From: Hofstenia miamia | Taxonomy: Eukaryota > Xenacoelomorpha > Acoela | DNA length: 64,000 bases | NCBI GenBank assembly: GCA_004352715.1 | Contig: SCFE01000084.1 | Coordinates: forward strand, 1,310,509 to 1,374,508 | Direction: 5' to 3' | Shown: positions 1-12,600 of the stretch, piece by piece | How positions within the stretch are numbered: position 1 is the stretch's first letter | Layout of the letters: each line of letters opens with the position of its first letter | Program-made: the position numbers and the translations under genes | Notes under the pieces: generated by a model | Databases searched by the model: none | Seen by the model: the letters and a program-made list of their open reading frames with translations, nothing else | Told to the model about the DNA's origin: nothing

Positions 1-26
1 TATATATATATATATATATATATATG
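1..26. repeat. (TA)n microsatellite at window edge
   Basis: Pure TA dinucleotide repeat. The same repeat recurs through the window, often beside transposon ends. No function is implied. Confidence 0.9.
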
Positions 27-1046
27 TTAACTATGACAAATGAATCATTATATTTGAAAGTTTCTAAGATTTTTGTTGACTATTGAGAAACATTTAAAAC
101 TATAGCAAAAATGCTTTCCTCATTTATAAATACTACCAATGTACCATTGCATTTCCATTTGTAGCGGATCGGGAAATATATTTTATCATTAAACAATGTC
201 AGATGTTTGGTTGTTTGAGAGAGGAGTCCATTAAAAATATTTTGCATTTTTACACTATTTTCTGCGTTTTACTCTTCTATATAATGTCATAGGCGTAGTT
301 TAGTATTGTAGAATCAACACACTTCTAGGATTTATCGTAAATACTTTTACTATTACTTTTCGCAAACAGGATTTCCTACTAAGTAGTCGATTTAAATTAC
401 CTCTTAGCTGCTCAATTAACCTGAAGTGTTCTGCACTACAACTATATTATAGCGTTATAAGATTATAACAAACTCAATTTAGAAGCAGCAATAAAAAATG
501 ATGTGGTTACCAGCAACAATCACCAAGGCTTTGCCATGGTTGTTGACTCATGAATAAACTAGCTCAGTGAACGTGGTGATGACGGAAGTGACCCTAATGG
601 TGCTTGCCCTTTTTTGCTTTGTACAACAATTGCTCTTGTTATGATGGACAATAAATAGATATTCGCAACCGTGGCGCTTTAGTCTCTTATAGACCTTACA
701 TATAGATAATCTTACAGATAAATAGATACATGGCCCTTCAGTACATGTGAGCAATTATCGCGGTGATAAGACTGTTGTCACTTAAGTACTTAATTCTAAC
801 TATCAACAAGTGTAATATGATGCTCGTAAGCATTTCTTATGTTTAATATATTTGTTATGTTTATTACCGACAATAAATTTGGATCTAAAACAAAAAGGGT
901 CTGCCTACGGTTAGCTGTTCAGCTATTTAGAATGCGGGGTTTGTCATAGTGTGAATCGATCGATAGGTAAGCTAAACGAAGAAAAACTCCTGTGCCTAAC
1001 ATTAACCTAAAGACACATTTTCACTAGACAGGGAAGAGCGGCAAAG
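27..1046. other. Non-coding AT-rich stretch
   Basis: I see no supported gene here. Short open stretches are interrupted and show no recognisable motif or homology. Composition matches the surrounding intergenic DNA. Confidence 0.5.
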
Positions 1047-1054
1047 CTGATGTT

Positions 1055-1295
1055 CAGTGAGGTACCCAGGGAGGGGGACATGGTGGAATGTCCTCCCGTC
1101 AGGTTTCCAAATTTAATTTTGACTGGATAAATCAAAAAAAATTTCGTAAAAAATTGAAAAAATTAAAATCTAGGATCGTGAAATGCATTTTAGGGTCTAT
1201 TTTCTCAATATTTTCAAAAATTTTCACGGGGCTTCGCTCCCCATTAAGGAATAACAATGATGTCCCCCCGTCAGAAAATTCTGGGTACGCCCCTG
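1055..1295. mobile_element. Non-autonomous hAT-like element, 241 bp, with 8 bp target duplication
   Basis: The left end begins CAGTGAGGTACCCAG and the right end closes CTGGGTACGCCCCTG, which are imperfect terminal inverted repeats. The element is flanked by identical 8 bp copies of CTGATGTT (1047-1054 and 1296-1303). An 8 bp target duplication with CAG-type ends is the hallmark of the hAT superfamily. There is no transposase inside, so it would depend on an autonomous relative. The 109-codon open frame running through and past it (1088-1417) is a by-product, not a gene. Similar left ends occur at 29563 and near 16779. Confidence 0.8.
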
Positions 1296-1303
1296 CTGAT
1301 GTT

Positions 1304-2294
1304 AAAGCTGATGTCGACTTTAGAAATGAAGATGCCTCTCAGCCGGCCGGTAAATGCAATGGTGCTACTCGCGTGCCTGAACGTTTAGCTTGCCATTTTC
1401 ATAATAACAAAACCTGATATGAAGCAAAGTTAAATCCAAACGATTTATTTAATCAACTAATTTAAATTTCTATACAGTATATATAGTGAAATTGTGCAAT
1501 CCTAACATGTACCTGTTTTGCGTTTACTATTATTTCCGTACTTGAATTTCTTCTGCTAGCTCTTACGCAATGTGTTGTTTTTGGCTATCCATTAGCTATG
1601 CGATTTCGGTTGACACTTTTTGTCAAATCTTTTGCCAAAACTTATTTATAGCTTAGTTTACAAAAAAATTCTGATGGATATTACAAAACAAATTAATCAA
1701 AAATTAATAAAATAAAAGTTTTTAATAATGTCTTTTTCTTTTGATTGTCGCCGATTATGTTCCAGTATTGGCCCACATTGAGAATTCGCTTTTTTATTTT
1801 TATAAGTGACTGGATATTATTTATTATTTAAAATTTCATTCTACAAAGTAGCCCTTCCCAAGGAAATTTATTTTTTGCATTACTAAGATCATTACTTAAG
1901 TAATACAATTTGTTCGAGTTGTTCTAATAATCTCTTAATGATCTTGGACATGACATTTTTTAGCTTTTTCTCCGTTTGCCCTGCCTATAGTACAATATAA
2001 TACATAGATAAATATTTGCTTACTACAGAGAACAGAAAAATTGTAAGCGAAAAGCAAATATATGAATTATTTTTAATTGCTAATTTGAAATTTTCATTAA
2101 CTAATGCACATCAATTTTCTGCAGAAATATAAAGATTGCAATGAGACGTGAAAATTAATGACGTGAAATATGTGTCAGCATATTAACCTGAAATAATCAA
2201 ATTTGGTAATGGTTGTAAATCATAGACTCTCTAAGAGTTCGCTAATAAGAAAAAAGATATCACGTTCTCTTAAGCTGAAGACATTATATATATA

Positions 2295-2338
<44 letters not shown>

Positions 2339-3212
2339 TTCATTAAATCTAAATAAATAACTAAATTTGCATCATGTGTGTTTTTTTCTAAAAATATGGA
2401 AACAGGTGTTTTCCAGCATTGTAATAAACTTGCATAAACAAATATATAAACTTTAATTTTATTACAGACGATTATTAAATACTTTTCCATCAATGTTTTA
2501 CATTGATTTTAAGGATTCCACATTTAATTCAATTTCCTTTTATCTAAAGATGTCATTTACATAGTCAAATTCAATTTGCTAATGATTGGTGGAAACATTT
2601 ATTTTAAATTGCTTTTTGCAATATCTTTTTTTTCCACGATGTCTAAAGATACCAACTTTTATGGCGGGTTTTCAACGCTAATACCATACACTAATGCATG
2701 TTTTGGTCTTTTCGGAATCTTTAGCAATTTTTTTGGAATGTTCATTTTGGTCCATTCCAAGCTTCTTGCAATACCATTTGTTGCATACATTATTAACATA
2801 TTAGTAGCAGAAATTGGGTCTGGAGCAAATGCAGCATTTTGTCAGATTTTAAGCTATACGGTACATCTCAACTATAGGTTTGTAAATTTCCAATGTCAGA
2901 ATTAGAAAAAATTGAAAAAAATTCATATACAATTTCAAGGCAACCAAAAACTTTTTTAGTAAGCAAAATCCACAGAACATATGAAATTAGTCCAGGTTTC
3001 TGGATAATAATTACCTTGATTACTATCAGAAGCTATAATAAGAATCGCATTTGATTAACAAGACATTTATTTCTCAAATTCTTGAATAAGTTTTCAATAA
3101 TAGATAACAGCACAGACTAGCACTCTTTAATCATTTGAAGGTTGTTAAATCCTATTTGGTTTCAAATTTTAGGGTTTGCCCATATACTTTGACTTTGCTA
3201 AGGTAATTTACA

Positions 3213-3253
<41 letters not shown>

Positions 3254-3759
3254 GCAGTAATAGTTTATTGCAGGTTTATACATATCTATATTTCCCCATT
3301 TTAAATCGCAAGTATATATTCCCAAATTTTTAACGTAAATATGTTCACATATATGCAAAGGTGTTTTCTTATGTGAAAATAGAAAATTTAAAAATGTGCA
3401 TTTATTCGAATTGAGAGTAAGATCGTTATCAAAAGAACAACAAAGACATTAGCAGAATTATGAAACTCCCTATCATGTGCACGTACGAAACTTTGAGAAA
3501 GTGCCGCTATAGATGGGAAATCATTTATGAGTTTTAAATATAGCAAGATCCTATAAAAGTATAGCAACATTTAATAAACCCACTTCGTTAAAAAGGGAAC
3601 TTGTGCTTTACTTTAAGTTGTACTAAATAAAATATGCTCTTAAAATCATTGAAATTGTCTGCAGATAGCTGATTGTTGTATTATTTTCAATTCAAGTCGC
3701 AATATGAGTTCTTAGAATTGGATCAATAGTGAAGCACTTTCACTGAGTAGGTCATCAAC
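1304..3759. other. Non-coding AT-rich stretch with two (TA)n runs
   Basis: The stretch holds (TA)n runs at about 2284-2334 and 3214-3250 and otherwise unremarkable AT-rich DNA. One hydrophobic open frame (2576-2905, plus) of 109 codons lies here. It matches no family I recognise and may be chance. No other gene is supported. Confidence 0.5.
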
Positions 3760-4375
3760 CAGGCCCGTGGCTTGCATTTGAAGTATAGGGGGGCTATGAC
3801 CCCGCAAAGTTCAATAAATTAATCATAGTTTTACTCATATATATTAGGGTGTCCCAAAAAAACCCAACCTTCTCCGATTTTGCTATAACTTGGCACAAAT
3901 TTGCATTTTGGTGAAAAAACATTTGTGCTGAAATATTTTTGAAATCCAATGTCGTTTGACGCCCTGGACTTGAGATTTAAGTTTTCGATATTGAGCTGTG
4001 GCTGAAAATAAGCTAAAAATCGCATATCTCAAAAACTACTTTATTTTCAGCCGCGGATCAATATCGAAAACTTAAACCTCAAGTCCAGGGCGTCAAGCGA
4101 CATTGGATTTCAAAAATATTTCAGCACAAATGTTTTTTCACCAAAATGCAAATTTGTGCCAAGTTATAGCAAAATCGGAGAAGGTTGGGTTTTTTAGGAC
4201 ACCCTAATATATATATATATATATATTTCTACTAAAATATATTCACTCTAACTTAGTTACAAAATATTAGAATTAATACTATGGAGTTTTTTATCCAGGA
4301 TGCCAATAGGAAGGGTGTCCAGTGGCCCAACAATGAGGGCCATGGCCCTCTGGCCCTCTTTTAGCCACGGCCCTG
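3760..4375. mobile_element. Non-autonomous hAT-like element, 616 bp
   Basis: The left end CAGGCCCGTGGCT and right end AGCCACGGCCCTG are inverted repeats of each other with one mismatch. The flanks are TCATCAAC (3752-3759) and CCATCAAC (4376-4383), an 8 bp target duplication with seven matches. CAGGG-type ends plus 8 bp duplications indicate hAT. The interior carries no transposase. Most of it is a separate hairpin MITE inserted later. Confidence 0.75.
3849..4204. mobile_element. Palindromic MITE flanked by TA, nested in the hAT-like element
   Basis: The ends GGGTGTCC and GGACACCC are perfectly inverted and each is flanked by TA (3847-3848 and 4205-4206), the target signature of Tc1/mariner elements. 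Almost the whole 356 bp folds into one long hairpin. Arms of about 165 bp are nearly identical, with a short loop near 4010-4040 containing ATCTCAAAAACTACTT. There is no coding capacity. Near-identity of the arms suggests a fairly recent insertion. It sits inside the older hAT-like element, so insertion order is clear. Confidence 0.8.
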
Positions 4376-4383
4376 CCATCAAC

Positions 4384-4977
4384 AAATGTGAACTATAAAA
4401 TGAAATATCTATCTACTAATGGTGCAAAATAATGGAATTTGTCTATTGAAGTGTACATAGAGGATCACTTGTTTTTGGTGTAGTCTTGATATTGTGTAAA
4501 AGCAACTTTAAATATTATTCAGTTATCTCGAATTTGAGTTCATCAATAAACATTAACTGATTTCAACAGAAATGCAATTTAAATTATTTAAAATTGTAGT
4601 TTGTTATTAATAATAGTGGCATGAATTAGTAACTGTTTAGTATTTCACAATACTCTGCAATTATACACATTAGCTTAAACTTATTTGTTGGAACTTATAG
4701 CAATTGCTGTGGCCGGGAAACTGTAATGACCAGGCAATAACTTGAATGTTAAGCGCATTAAGAACTTGTCATTGATAAGCCTGAATGTACAGGAAAGTTG
4801 TCCGGCTGACAAATTTTTAAGCGTTTAATAACTGGAACTAGAATAAGACGTGACTTTAAACATCACAAGTTTAATTTGCAGTCGGTGCAGAACTCCGCCT
4901 AAACATTTACTCTAATACCAGTTGCTGACCACTAGAATGTGATAAATTTTGTCTTAAATATAGGAATTTTTAGCATA
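4384..4977. other. Non-coding AT-rich stretch
   Basis: No coding region, RNA gene or repeat could be supported in this interval. Confidence 0.5.
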
Positions 4978-6137
4978 GGCGGCTCGTACCGTACGTGTAA
5001 GCAAGGCAAGCAGTGCTTGTCCAATAATTTCTTAATAAATGAATTTTATTCTAAATTTTATGAATTTATATCGCCATACATTGCGCAAATCGTAAATTGT
5101 TAGTTTGCGTTAAAACAACATTCAAGAATCAAGAAATATAATAGCACGAAGATTTAGCTAGCAAAGCAAGCATTCCGTTTATTGCTTGGCATTAAAACAC
5201 GTTTGTTGTAAAAGAATCATGCGAAAAATTTTCATTCAATACAATAACCCAAAAGTAAAATGATATTTATTATTTAAATATCAACCAGAAATATTTCTCT
5301 ATTCAACCAGTGCTAGAAACAGAAAATATTTGAGCGAGGCTCCTATTTGGGATAATGGTTTTTTTCGCATTTTTTATCTCATGGATGTCTTTTAAAATTC
5401 TTATATAAAAATACGATAGCCATTTGTATTTTTTTGTTAAATATCAGAAAATTTATAAGAATTGTTAATGAAAGACAATTCTGCTAATGTAGTGCATCCA
5501 CTTCAATTAAAAATCAAATGTAACTTAGAGTGATACATTTTGAAATCAATTGGGGTCATATGCACTCAAATTGAGGCCAGTTTCACATCCCTATATAAAT
5601 GCCGTTTTATAGAATTATTAAATTTTAAAAACGTTGAGCAACTTAAGTGTCTGTTCTAAGTTTCTACTCTGATTTTCTCAATCTTGAAAAGCGTTATAAA
5701 TTTTCTCAAGTTTGCTATCATTGTTATGCCTTCAATTGTAAATCTTCAAAATTCGTATTCAATCTTTTGAAATGCATGATTTGTCGATTGCCTTATCTGA
5801 AATTTGTAAATATTTGATGAAATAGAAATCATTTGATTTTGAGCACCATCTGCAGAAAGATTATTTTCTGTTTAAAGAAAATTTAAGCAAATTCAAGAAC
5901 AACCGATTAGAGGAGAGAAAACCACAAAAATTATTTGCAATTTTTCTTGTAAATGTTTTATTAAATGTACTGAAGGACTAATCTTATTTTTATAATAATA
6001 ATAATATAAAGAAAAATATCTTTCAGAAAGAAATCGCCTCAGGGTTTTCACATATAAATATATTTTTCATGGGTTATTATTTATACTATTTTGGTTAACT
6101 AAAAACATTTGCTTGCCTAGCTTTTACACAAGCCGCC
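4978..6137. mobile_element. Possible non-autonomous DNA transposon (inverted ends)
   Basis: The left end GGCGGCTCGT...GCAAGGCAAGCA is matched in reverse by the right end TGCTTGCCTAG...ACAAGCCGCC, giving imperfect inverted termini of about 30 bp. The 1.16 kb between them is AT-rich and holds no transposase. I could not define a convincing target-site duplication, so the boundaries and superfamily are uncertain. Confidence 0.4.
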
Positions 6138-7770
6138 AATGTTTTATTGTATTTTGAAACTTTGGTGCCCATCTAATTTCCATGCTTTTTCATTTGAGAT
6201 CTAAACATCTATTAAGCGCTGACATATTTTTCTTACAAAATGCCACTCGTCTTGCTTTTTCTAGAGGTTGATTTTTTGCATTTTTCCATGTTATGAAGAC
6301 ATGCCGTGCAAAATGTATATCTAACAAATGGTTATTTATAAAATATACTTAATGCACTAAGGTATTTATGTACAAATTCATTTCCACAATTACAGAGAGA
6401 GAGAAAAAGAGAATTGTTAAATTAGGAAATCAACTTACAAAAAATCATAACTCATAACGGAAAATGATTAGGAATTAAATTTGTGCAGCATTAAAGAAAA
6501 GAATTGACAGTGAAGGCGGGAGGTTCTCATTCGGCTAAATTGACGTCGTCTTTATGGGATTATTTCCGATGGGGTAGGCATTAGGGAATTAAGAGGATGA
6601 TCTTGAACAAATGCTGATCAAAATAGTTTAAGTGATAGATGTAGGCGTTTAAATTTGATTTGGATTACATTTTTACTAGAATCTTAAATAATGCTTCCCT
6701 CTATTATATATCTTTTGAAAATTAATTTAGTTTATCTAACAGAAATAAAATAGTCGCATCAAATACCGTTGTTATAATCTCTGTTATTTTTCAATATTTC
6801 TTAATAAATGAAGTATAAAAAATCATTGTGAAGCCTTTCTTATCCTTTGACTAAAGAGATTATCCCAACTCATATGACTGCTGATAGTAAGCCTTAGTAC
6901 ATTTATATAAGAAATCTCATCCATTTTATTAGGCAATTTGTCTTCAGACCCCCACACATCATTTGAAACAATTTTCACATTTCCATTGTATTATATAATT
7001 TAATTCCATGATGATTTTCACTGGGTCACTAATCCATCCAAATTACCTAAATGATATGCCTTGCAAAGTTGGAATATTTTGGTTCATAGTATTTAATGTT
7101 TTCGTCATATAGTTTGAAAACTAGAGTCAAGTATTTCAGATTAGCTAAAAAATGTGTAGCTATTAAAGTTATTAGAGAAGATTGCAGTTGTTCTTGTCTC
7201 CCAAGTTGATAATAATAAACGTGATATTGTTTATAAATTCTCAATATCACAGGGAGATGTTTTCAGAAGGGGAAAAAGGCGTATTCATGGTTCTTAAAAT
7301 GTCATGTTCATTACATTATGGCGCATTTTTATACTTTAAAGTTCTGGCCATTTCTTGCAAAAGCAGTTAATATTTGAATTATTAATAAGATTCCTTAGGG
7401 ATTAATAGGGACTTTAAAGTTTTAGCTGCATTAGTTTCCATGTGTATATATCTAAGTATAGTATATGTATTTTGTATAAGACTAAGCTGTATGTATGTTT
7501 ATTTATAGCTGAAATTACAGTATAACACAAAGCATTCCAGGAATTAACTTAAAATTCATTGCCTTCATCCATTATAATGATCTCCATTTTATTGTTTTCT
7601 TCTGTCATAGCAGAGTTATAATTGGGTTGGGCCGCGCTGGGCTTGGGCCTTATGTTTTAATTGGTATTTGAAATACAAGAAAAATTCATTTGAAAACTTA
7701 AACTATGCAAATGCCAAAAACATTCTTTTGAAATTTAATCAGCTCTGCATTGTTGGCTGGTGCAATACTT
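6138..7770. other. Non-coding AT-rich stretch
   Basis: No supported gene. A short purine tract lies near 6397-6412, and a short GC-rich patch (GGGTTGGGCCGCGCTGGGC) at about 7624-7642 stands out from the background, but neither could be assigned. Confidence 0.45.
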
Positions 7771-9636
7771 CTAACAGCTAAATTTAGTCGGCTACAAGCA
7801 AAGAGCGTTTTTGAAAACTCCCACTTAATTGTGCTGATGTAAGTTGCCAGAGAATTTTAGTAATTGAATATAGAAGAAATGATATGTTCTCTAAATGATT
7901 AAAAAGAATATTTCAATCTTGTTAATAAATAGTTGTGGCAACGCATACATTACAAAATTAGTTTGACGGTAGGAAGAACTGATGAAACGTGACATATATG
8001 ATCTAACAGCTAAATTTAGTCGGCTACAAGCAAAGAGCGTTTTTGAAAACTCCCACTTAATTGTGCTGATGTAAGTTGCCAGAGAATTTTAGTAATTGAA
8101 TATAGAAGAAATGATATGTTCTCTAAATGATTAAAAAGAATATTTCAATCTTGTTAATAAATAGTTGTGGCAACGCATACATTACAAAATTAGTTTGACG
8201 GTAGGAAGAACTGATGAAACGTGACATATATGATCTAACAGCTAAATTTAGTTGGCTACAAGCAAATAGCGTTTTTGAAAACTCCCACTTAATTGTGCTG
8301 ATGTAAGTTGCCAGAGAATTTTAGTAATTGAATATAGAAGAAATGATATGTTCTCTAAATGATTAAAAAGAATATTTCAATCTTGTTAATAAATAGTTGT
8401 GGCAACGCATACATTACAAAATTAGTTTGACGGTAGGAAGAACTGATGAAACGTGACATATATGATCTAACAGCTAAATTTAGTCGGCTACAAGCAAAGA
8501 GCGTTTTTGAAAACTCCCACTTAATTGTGCTGATGTAAGTTGCCAGAGAATTTTAGTAATTGAATATAGAAGAAATGATATGTTCTCTAAATGATTAAAA
8601 AGAATATTTCAATCTTGTTAATAAATAGTTGTGGCAACGCATACATTACAAAATTAGTTTGACGGTAGGAAGAACTGATGAAACGTGACATATATGATCT
8701 AACAGCTAAATTTAGTCGGCTACAAGCAAAGAGCGTTTTTGAAAACTCCCACTTAATTGTGCTGATGTAAGTTGCCAGAGAATTTTAGTAATTGAATATA
8801 GAAGAAATGATATGTTCTCTAAATGATTAAAAAGAATATTTCAATCTTGTTAATAAATAGTTGTGGCAACGCATACATTACAAAATTAGTTTGACGGTAG
8901 GAAGAACTGATGAAACGTGACATATATGATCTAACAGCTAAATTTAGTCGGCTACAAGCAAAGAGCGTTTTTGAAAACTCCCACCTAATTGTGCTGATGT
9001 AAGTTGCCAGAGAATTTTAGTAATTGAATATAGAAGAAATTATATGTTCTCTAAATGCTTAAAAAGAATATTTCAATCTTGTTAATAAATAGTTGTGGCA
9101 ACGCATACATTACAAAATTAGTTTGACGGTAGGAAGAACTGATGAAACGTGACATATATGATCTAACAGCTAAATTTAGTCGGCTACAAGCAAATAGCGT
9201 TTTTGAAAACTCCCACTTAATTGTGCTGATGTAAGCTGATGTAAGTTGCCAGAGAATTTTAGTAATTGAATATAGAAGAAATGATATGTTCTCTAAATGA
9301 TTAAAAAGAATATTTCAATCTTGTTAATAAATAGTTGTGGCAACGCATACATTACAAAATTAGTTTGACGGTAGGAAGAACTGATGAAACGTGACATATA
9401 TGATCTAACAGCTAAATTTAGTCGGCTACAAGCAAAGAGCGTTTTTGAAAACTCCCACTTAATTGTGCTGATGTAAGTTGCCAGAGAATTTTAGTAATTG
9501 AATATAGAAGAAATGATATGTTCTCTAAATGATTAAAAAGAATATTTCAATCTTGTTAATAAATAGTTGTGGCAACGCATACATTACAAAATTAGTTTGA
9601 CGGTAGGAAGAACTGATGAAACGTGACATATATGAT
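7771..9636. repeat. Tandem satellite array, eight units of ~232 bp
   Basis: Units begin with CTAACAGCTAAATTTAGT at 7771, 8003, 8235, 8467, 8699, 8931, 9163 and 9405. Seven of the eight are exactly 232 bp. The unit at 9163 is 242 bp because CTGATGTAAG is duplicated inside it. Copies differ by only a few substitutions, for example GTTGG for GTCGG in unit 3, CAAATAGCG for CAAAGAGCG in units 3 and 7, and several changes in unit 6. No open frame runs through the array. The near-identity points to recent expansion or gene-conversion homogenisation. The array is cleanly bounded on both sides by unrelated sequence. Confidence 0.95.
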
Positions 9637-12600
9637 ACCTTGGCCTTAGAGCATAGTACACATCAGGGAGTTGCAATAAGGGTGGTTATATATAGTAATT
9701 TATTATAGTAACTCTAAATACCTTTTATTTTTTCACTTTCTGTTATTCAAGCTACCTGAGCATGCTTAGGGTCTTGTTGCAAGCATACATGTTAAAAAAA
9801 TTATAAACAAAAATACAAACATATTATCTATGTTTACTGCGTCATATTTTAAGGGATATTTTCCTTGGTTATGCAGGAAAGTAATTTTTTCCTTAAAACC
9901 TTGTTGTAGTAAAAGAAATTGACAACGTTATAAATGAAATTCGTGTAAGAACTCGCCAAAATTTTTTTGTGAAACTCCAGTAGTTTTGTAGAACGCGTCC
10001 AAATACATATACAAATTAAAATAAACAAAAATTTCATTTTCATATAGAATTAATTTTTATAAAATGGTTGAATAAAAGTGAAGTAGAATATAAATGCTCA
10101 TCTTGTGGTTCCCATTCTTAAGTTTTTTTTTATATGCAAACGGCTAATTGCAATAATAGTTCTCAATGCAACATTGGCAGTTAAGTTTTCCCATGTCCAG
10201 TTAATAATATAATATCTGGAGATTAAACATATTGATAAATCTCACTTAACGCTACATACTATCAATGGTAACAGTTTTATGCGTTTTCCAAATTCTAAGC
10301 AAAAAATTCAAATATAAACAATTTCATTTATAAAAAGAGGCGACACACCTCATTTACATTGTGTAATCTGATTTTTGAAATTATTTTGTTAATTTGTGAG
10401 ATGAAAGCGTTTTACAATTTTAAGAAGAAACCAACAAGAATTTTAAGAAATCATACATTTTTTTTACCGTCTATGAGCTTGATAAAAAATTGATGAGACT
10501 TTCATATTCCACAAAATTGTTCAAACATTGCATCTCATCTCAAGAAGTGTGAAAATTGGAATTGAAATAACAACGCAAGTCGCATCGAATCCGCATACAA
10601 AACTTGAATTTTAAAGTTTGGAAATTGTAAATCAATAATTATATGGTAATAAAAACCATTTCGAAAAAAAAATTTTCAGTATTTTGGAAAACATAAAGTT
10701 TTTGGAATACACATGAATTTGAAAGGCGTGTTAAATCAAACAAGGTATTTACGTTTTAGGTTTTTGAAAAACATAATTGCAGAAAATATAAGTCGAAGTA
10801 TGATAGAATTATTGTTGAAATATACGCATGCTATATATAATTTTTCTAATATTGACTACGCTATTCTGTGAAATTTTACCGTAATAAATTACCTTTTAAA
10901 AACTTTTGCCAAAGTAAGAAAATATTCCCTTACTTAAATTATGAATTCAAAGAATTTCTTTGAATATGCAGCCTTGTGCATAATAGATCAGACTAATTAA
11001 ATAATTCGAATTTTAAGCGACTATATAGCCCATATTTGTTTAAAATTCGGTGAATTGTGGATACATGCACACAATATCCATCTATCTAATCTACTTTCAA
11101 CTACTTTGACGTCAAACGATGGCAAACTTTGAAAGTACGGTCTAAATTTGCTTGAGAGCTGCTTGTTGGTTTAGAAGAGTTCCTTGGTTATGCCAATGGC
11201 CCAATTTGACCGGTTCTTTTGTAATATAATTGAAAATACTGCTTGCTTTGATAATTGAAGAAATTCGCAAAATTTTTTCTGTATAATTTTTTCAAGTAAT
11301 CTTAAAACTATCATTTTTGGTATTTCGAAGGAAATAGTTTTACCACGCATTTTGCGGTGAATAATGATACAGTGCCCAGCAATTGTCGGGAATGTTAAGC
11401 TTAGACCTAAATACTAAAAGGTAAATTCTGAAATTAAGTATCCACTCTTTGAAAATGCCAGTAACAACGAAAAGAACAAAGTTAATTCGAAAAGCATTAG
11501 TCCGAACTATTATGCACAAGGATGTACCATAAAGCTATAGAAAGCAAAGCCTCCTTTTTTGATGCTATTAATTTTAAATAGTTATTTAACACATCGCAGA
11601 ATCCTACTATTGTGTTGAAGAAATTTCATTTCTCAAAGATTTGATGGCATGAAAAATTTGTCAAACGAAAAATGATACTCTATAAGCATTTGTGCTCAAT
11701 AAAAATTTTCTCTCCAAATCTTTCAAATACCGAAAACAACAAAAAATATTAATTTAGTTTACAGACTCTATTAGAGTTTTCTTAATAATAGTATTTTGTC
11801 GATTTTGATAGTTTTCTTGTTTAATTTTGTTATCCAAGCAAACCCACTATCCAACATATTTTGAAGAAAGTCATCGCAGTGCTTGGATAACAGAAAATAG
11901 CCTTTTTTATAACTTATATTGAATATTGGCAAAATATATGCTTAGTCTAAAAAACAGATTGCAATGCTCTGTAGTGCGGACAGGTGTAAGCCCATTTCCT
12001 TGGGACATGCCGCTATGTATTTCCTATTTAATAGAAATTTGCTCTAGAAACTTGTCGTTAAATTTTAATCAGGCATAGATAGCCCTAGTAAAGAACTTTT
12101 CTTAAACTGAACTAACAAGATTCTTCAAATTATTAGACCAACTTCCACAATTTTATATTTGATAAAATGTTGTAAGCAATTTCATTTTGTAAAAAGTTCA
12201 AAAACTGAGCAGAAATTTATTTACGCTTCGAATTTTGTTGGCATAAAGCTAAGGGAAATCTCTTTTAGCAGTATTAAAACCTTTTAAGTGCATTGAAGAA
12301 TTTCAACATTTGTTTTAATTGCTACTTTAGAAGCTTACAGAAAATGTTAATAGAGTTCTACATTCAAAGGTTCCCATAGAGATTGCTTGAAGCTGACTTT
12401 TTGATGCTTATTTATGACTAATTCTTGAAAATCTTTGTAAGGTGTAGACAGCCTTCATAACGTTCCTAATAAAGATATTTCGAAAATTCATAATTTTTCA
12501 TTAACATCCTGAGCGTAATCAAAAGCAGCCAAAGCTTGTACTTACAATATAGTTGGGTCATCTCAAACACGAGATCTAAATATTTACAGTCATTTAGAGA

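Noticed and set aside
1088-1417. 109-codon plus-strand open frame
   Set aside because: It starts inside the 241 bp hAT-like element and runs out of it; no independent support for coding.
2576-2905. 109-codon hydrophobic open frame, possibly a membrane protein
   Set aside because: No family motif, no splice or start support. In sequence this AT-rich, a Phe/Ile/Leu-rich frame of this length can be chance.
7971-8010. CTGATGA in each satellite unit, as in a hammerhead ribozyme core
   Set aside because: There is no stem II followed by a GAAA box at suitable distance (the A run overlaps CTGATGAAAC directly), and no matching cleavage site with flanking stems. A hammerhead cannot be built by eye.
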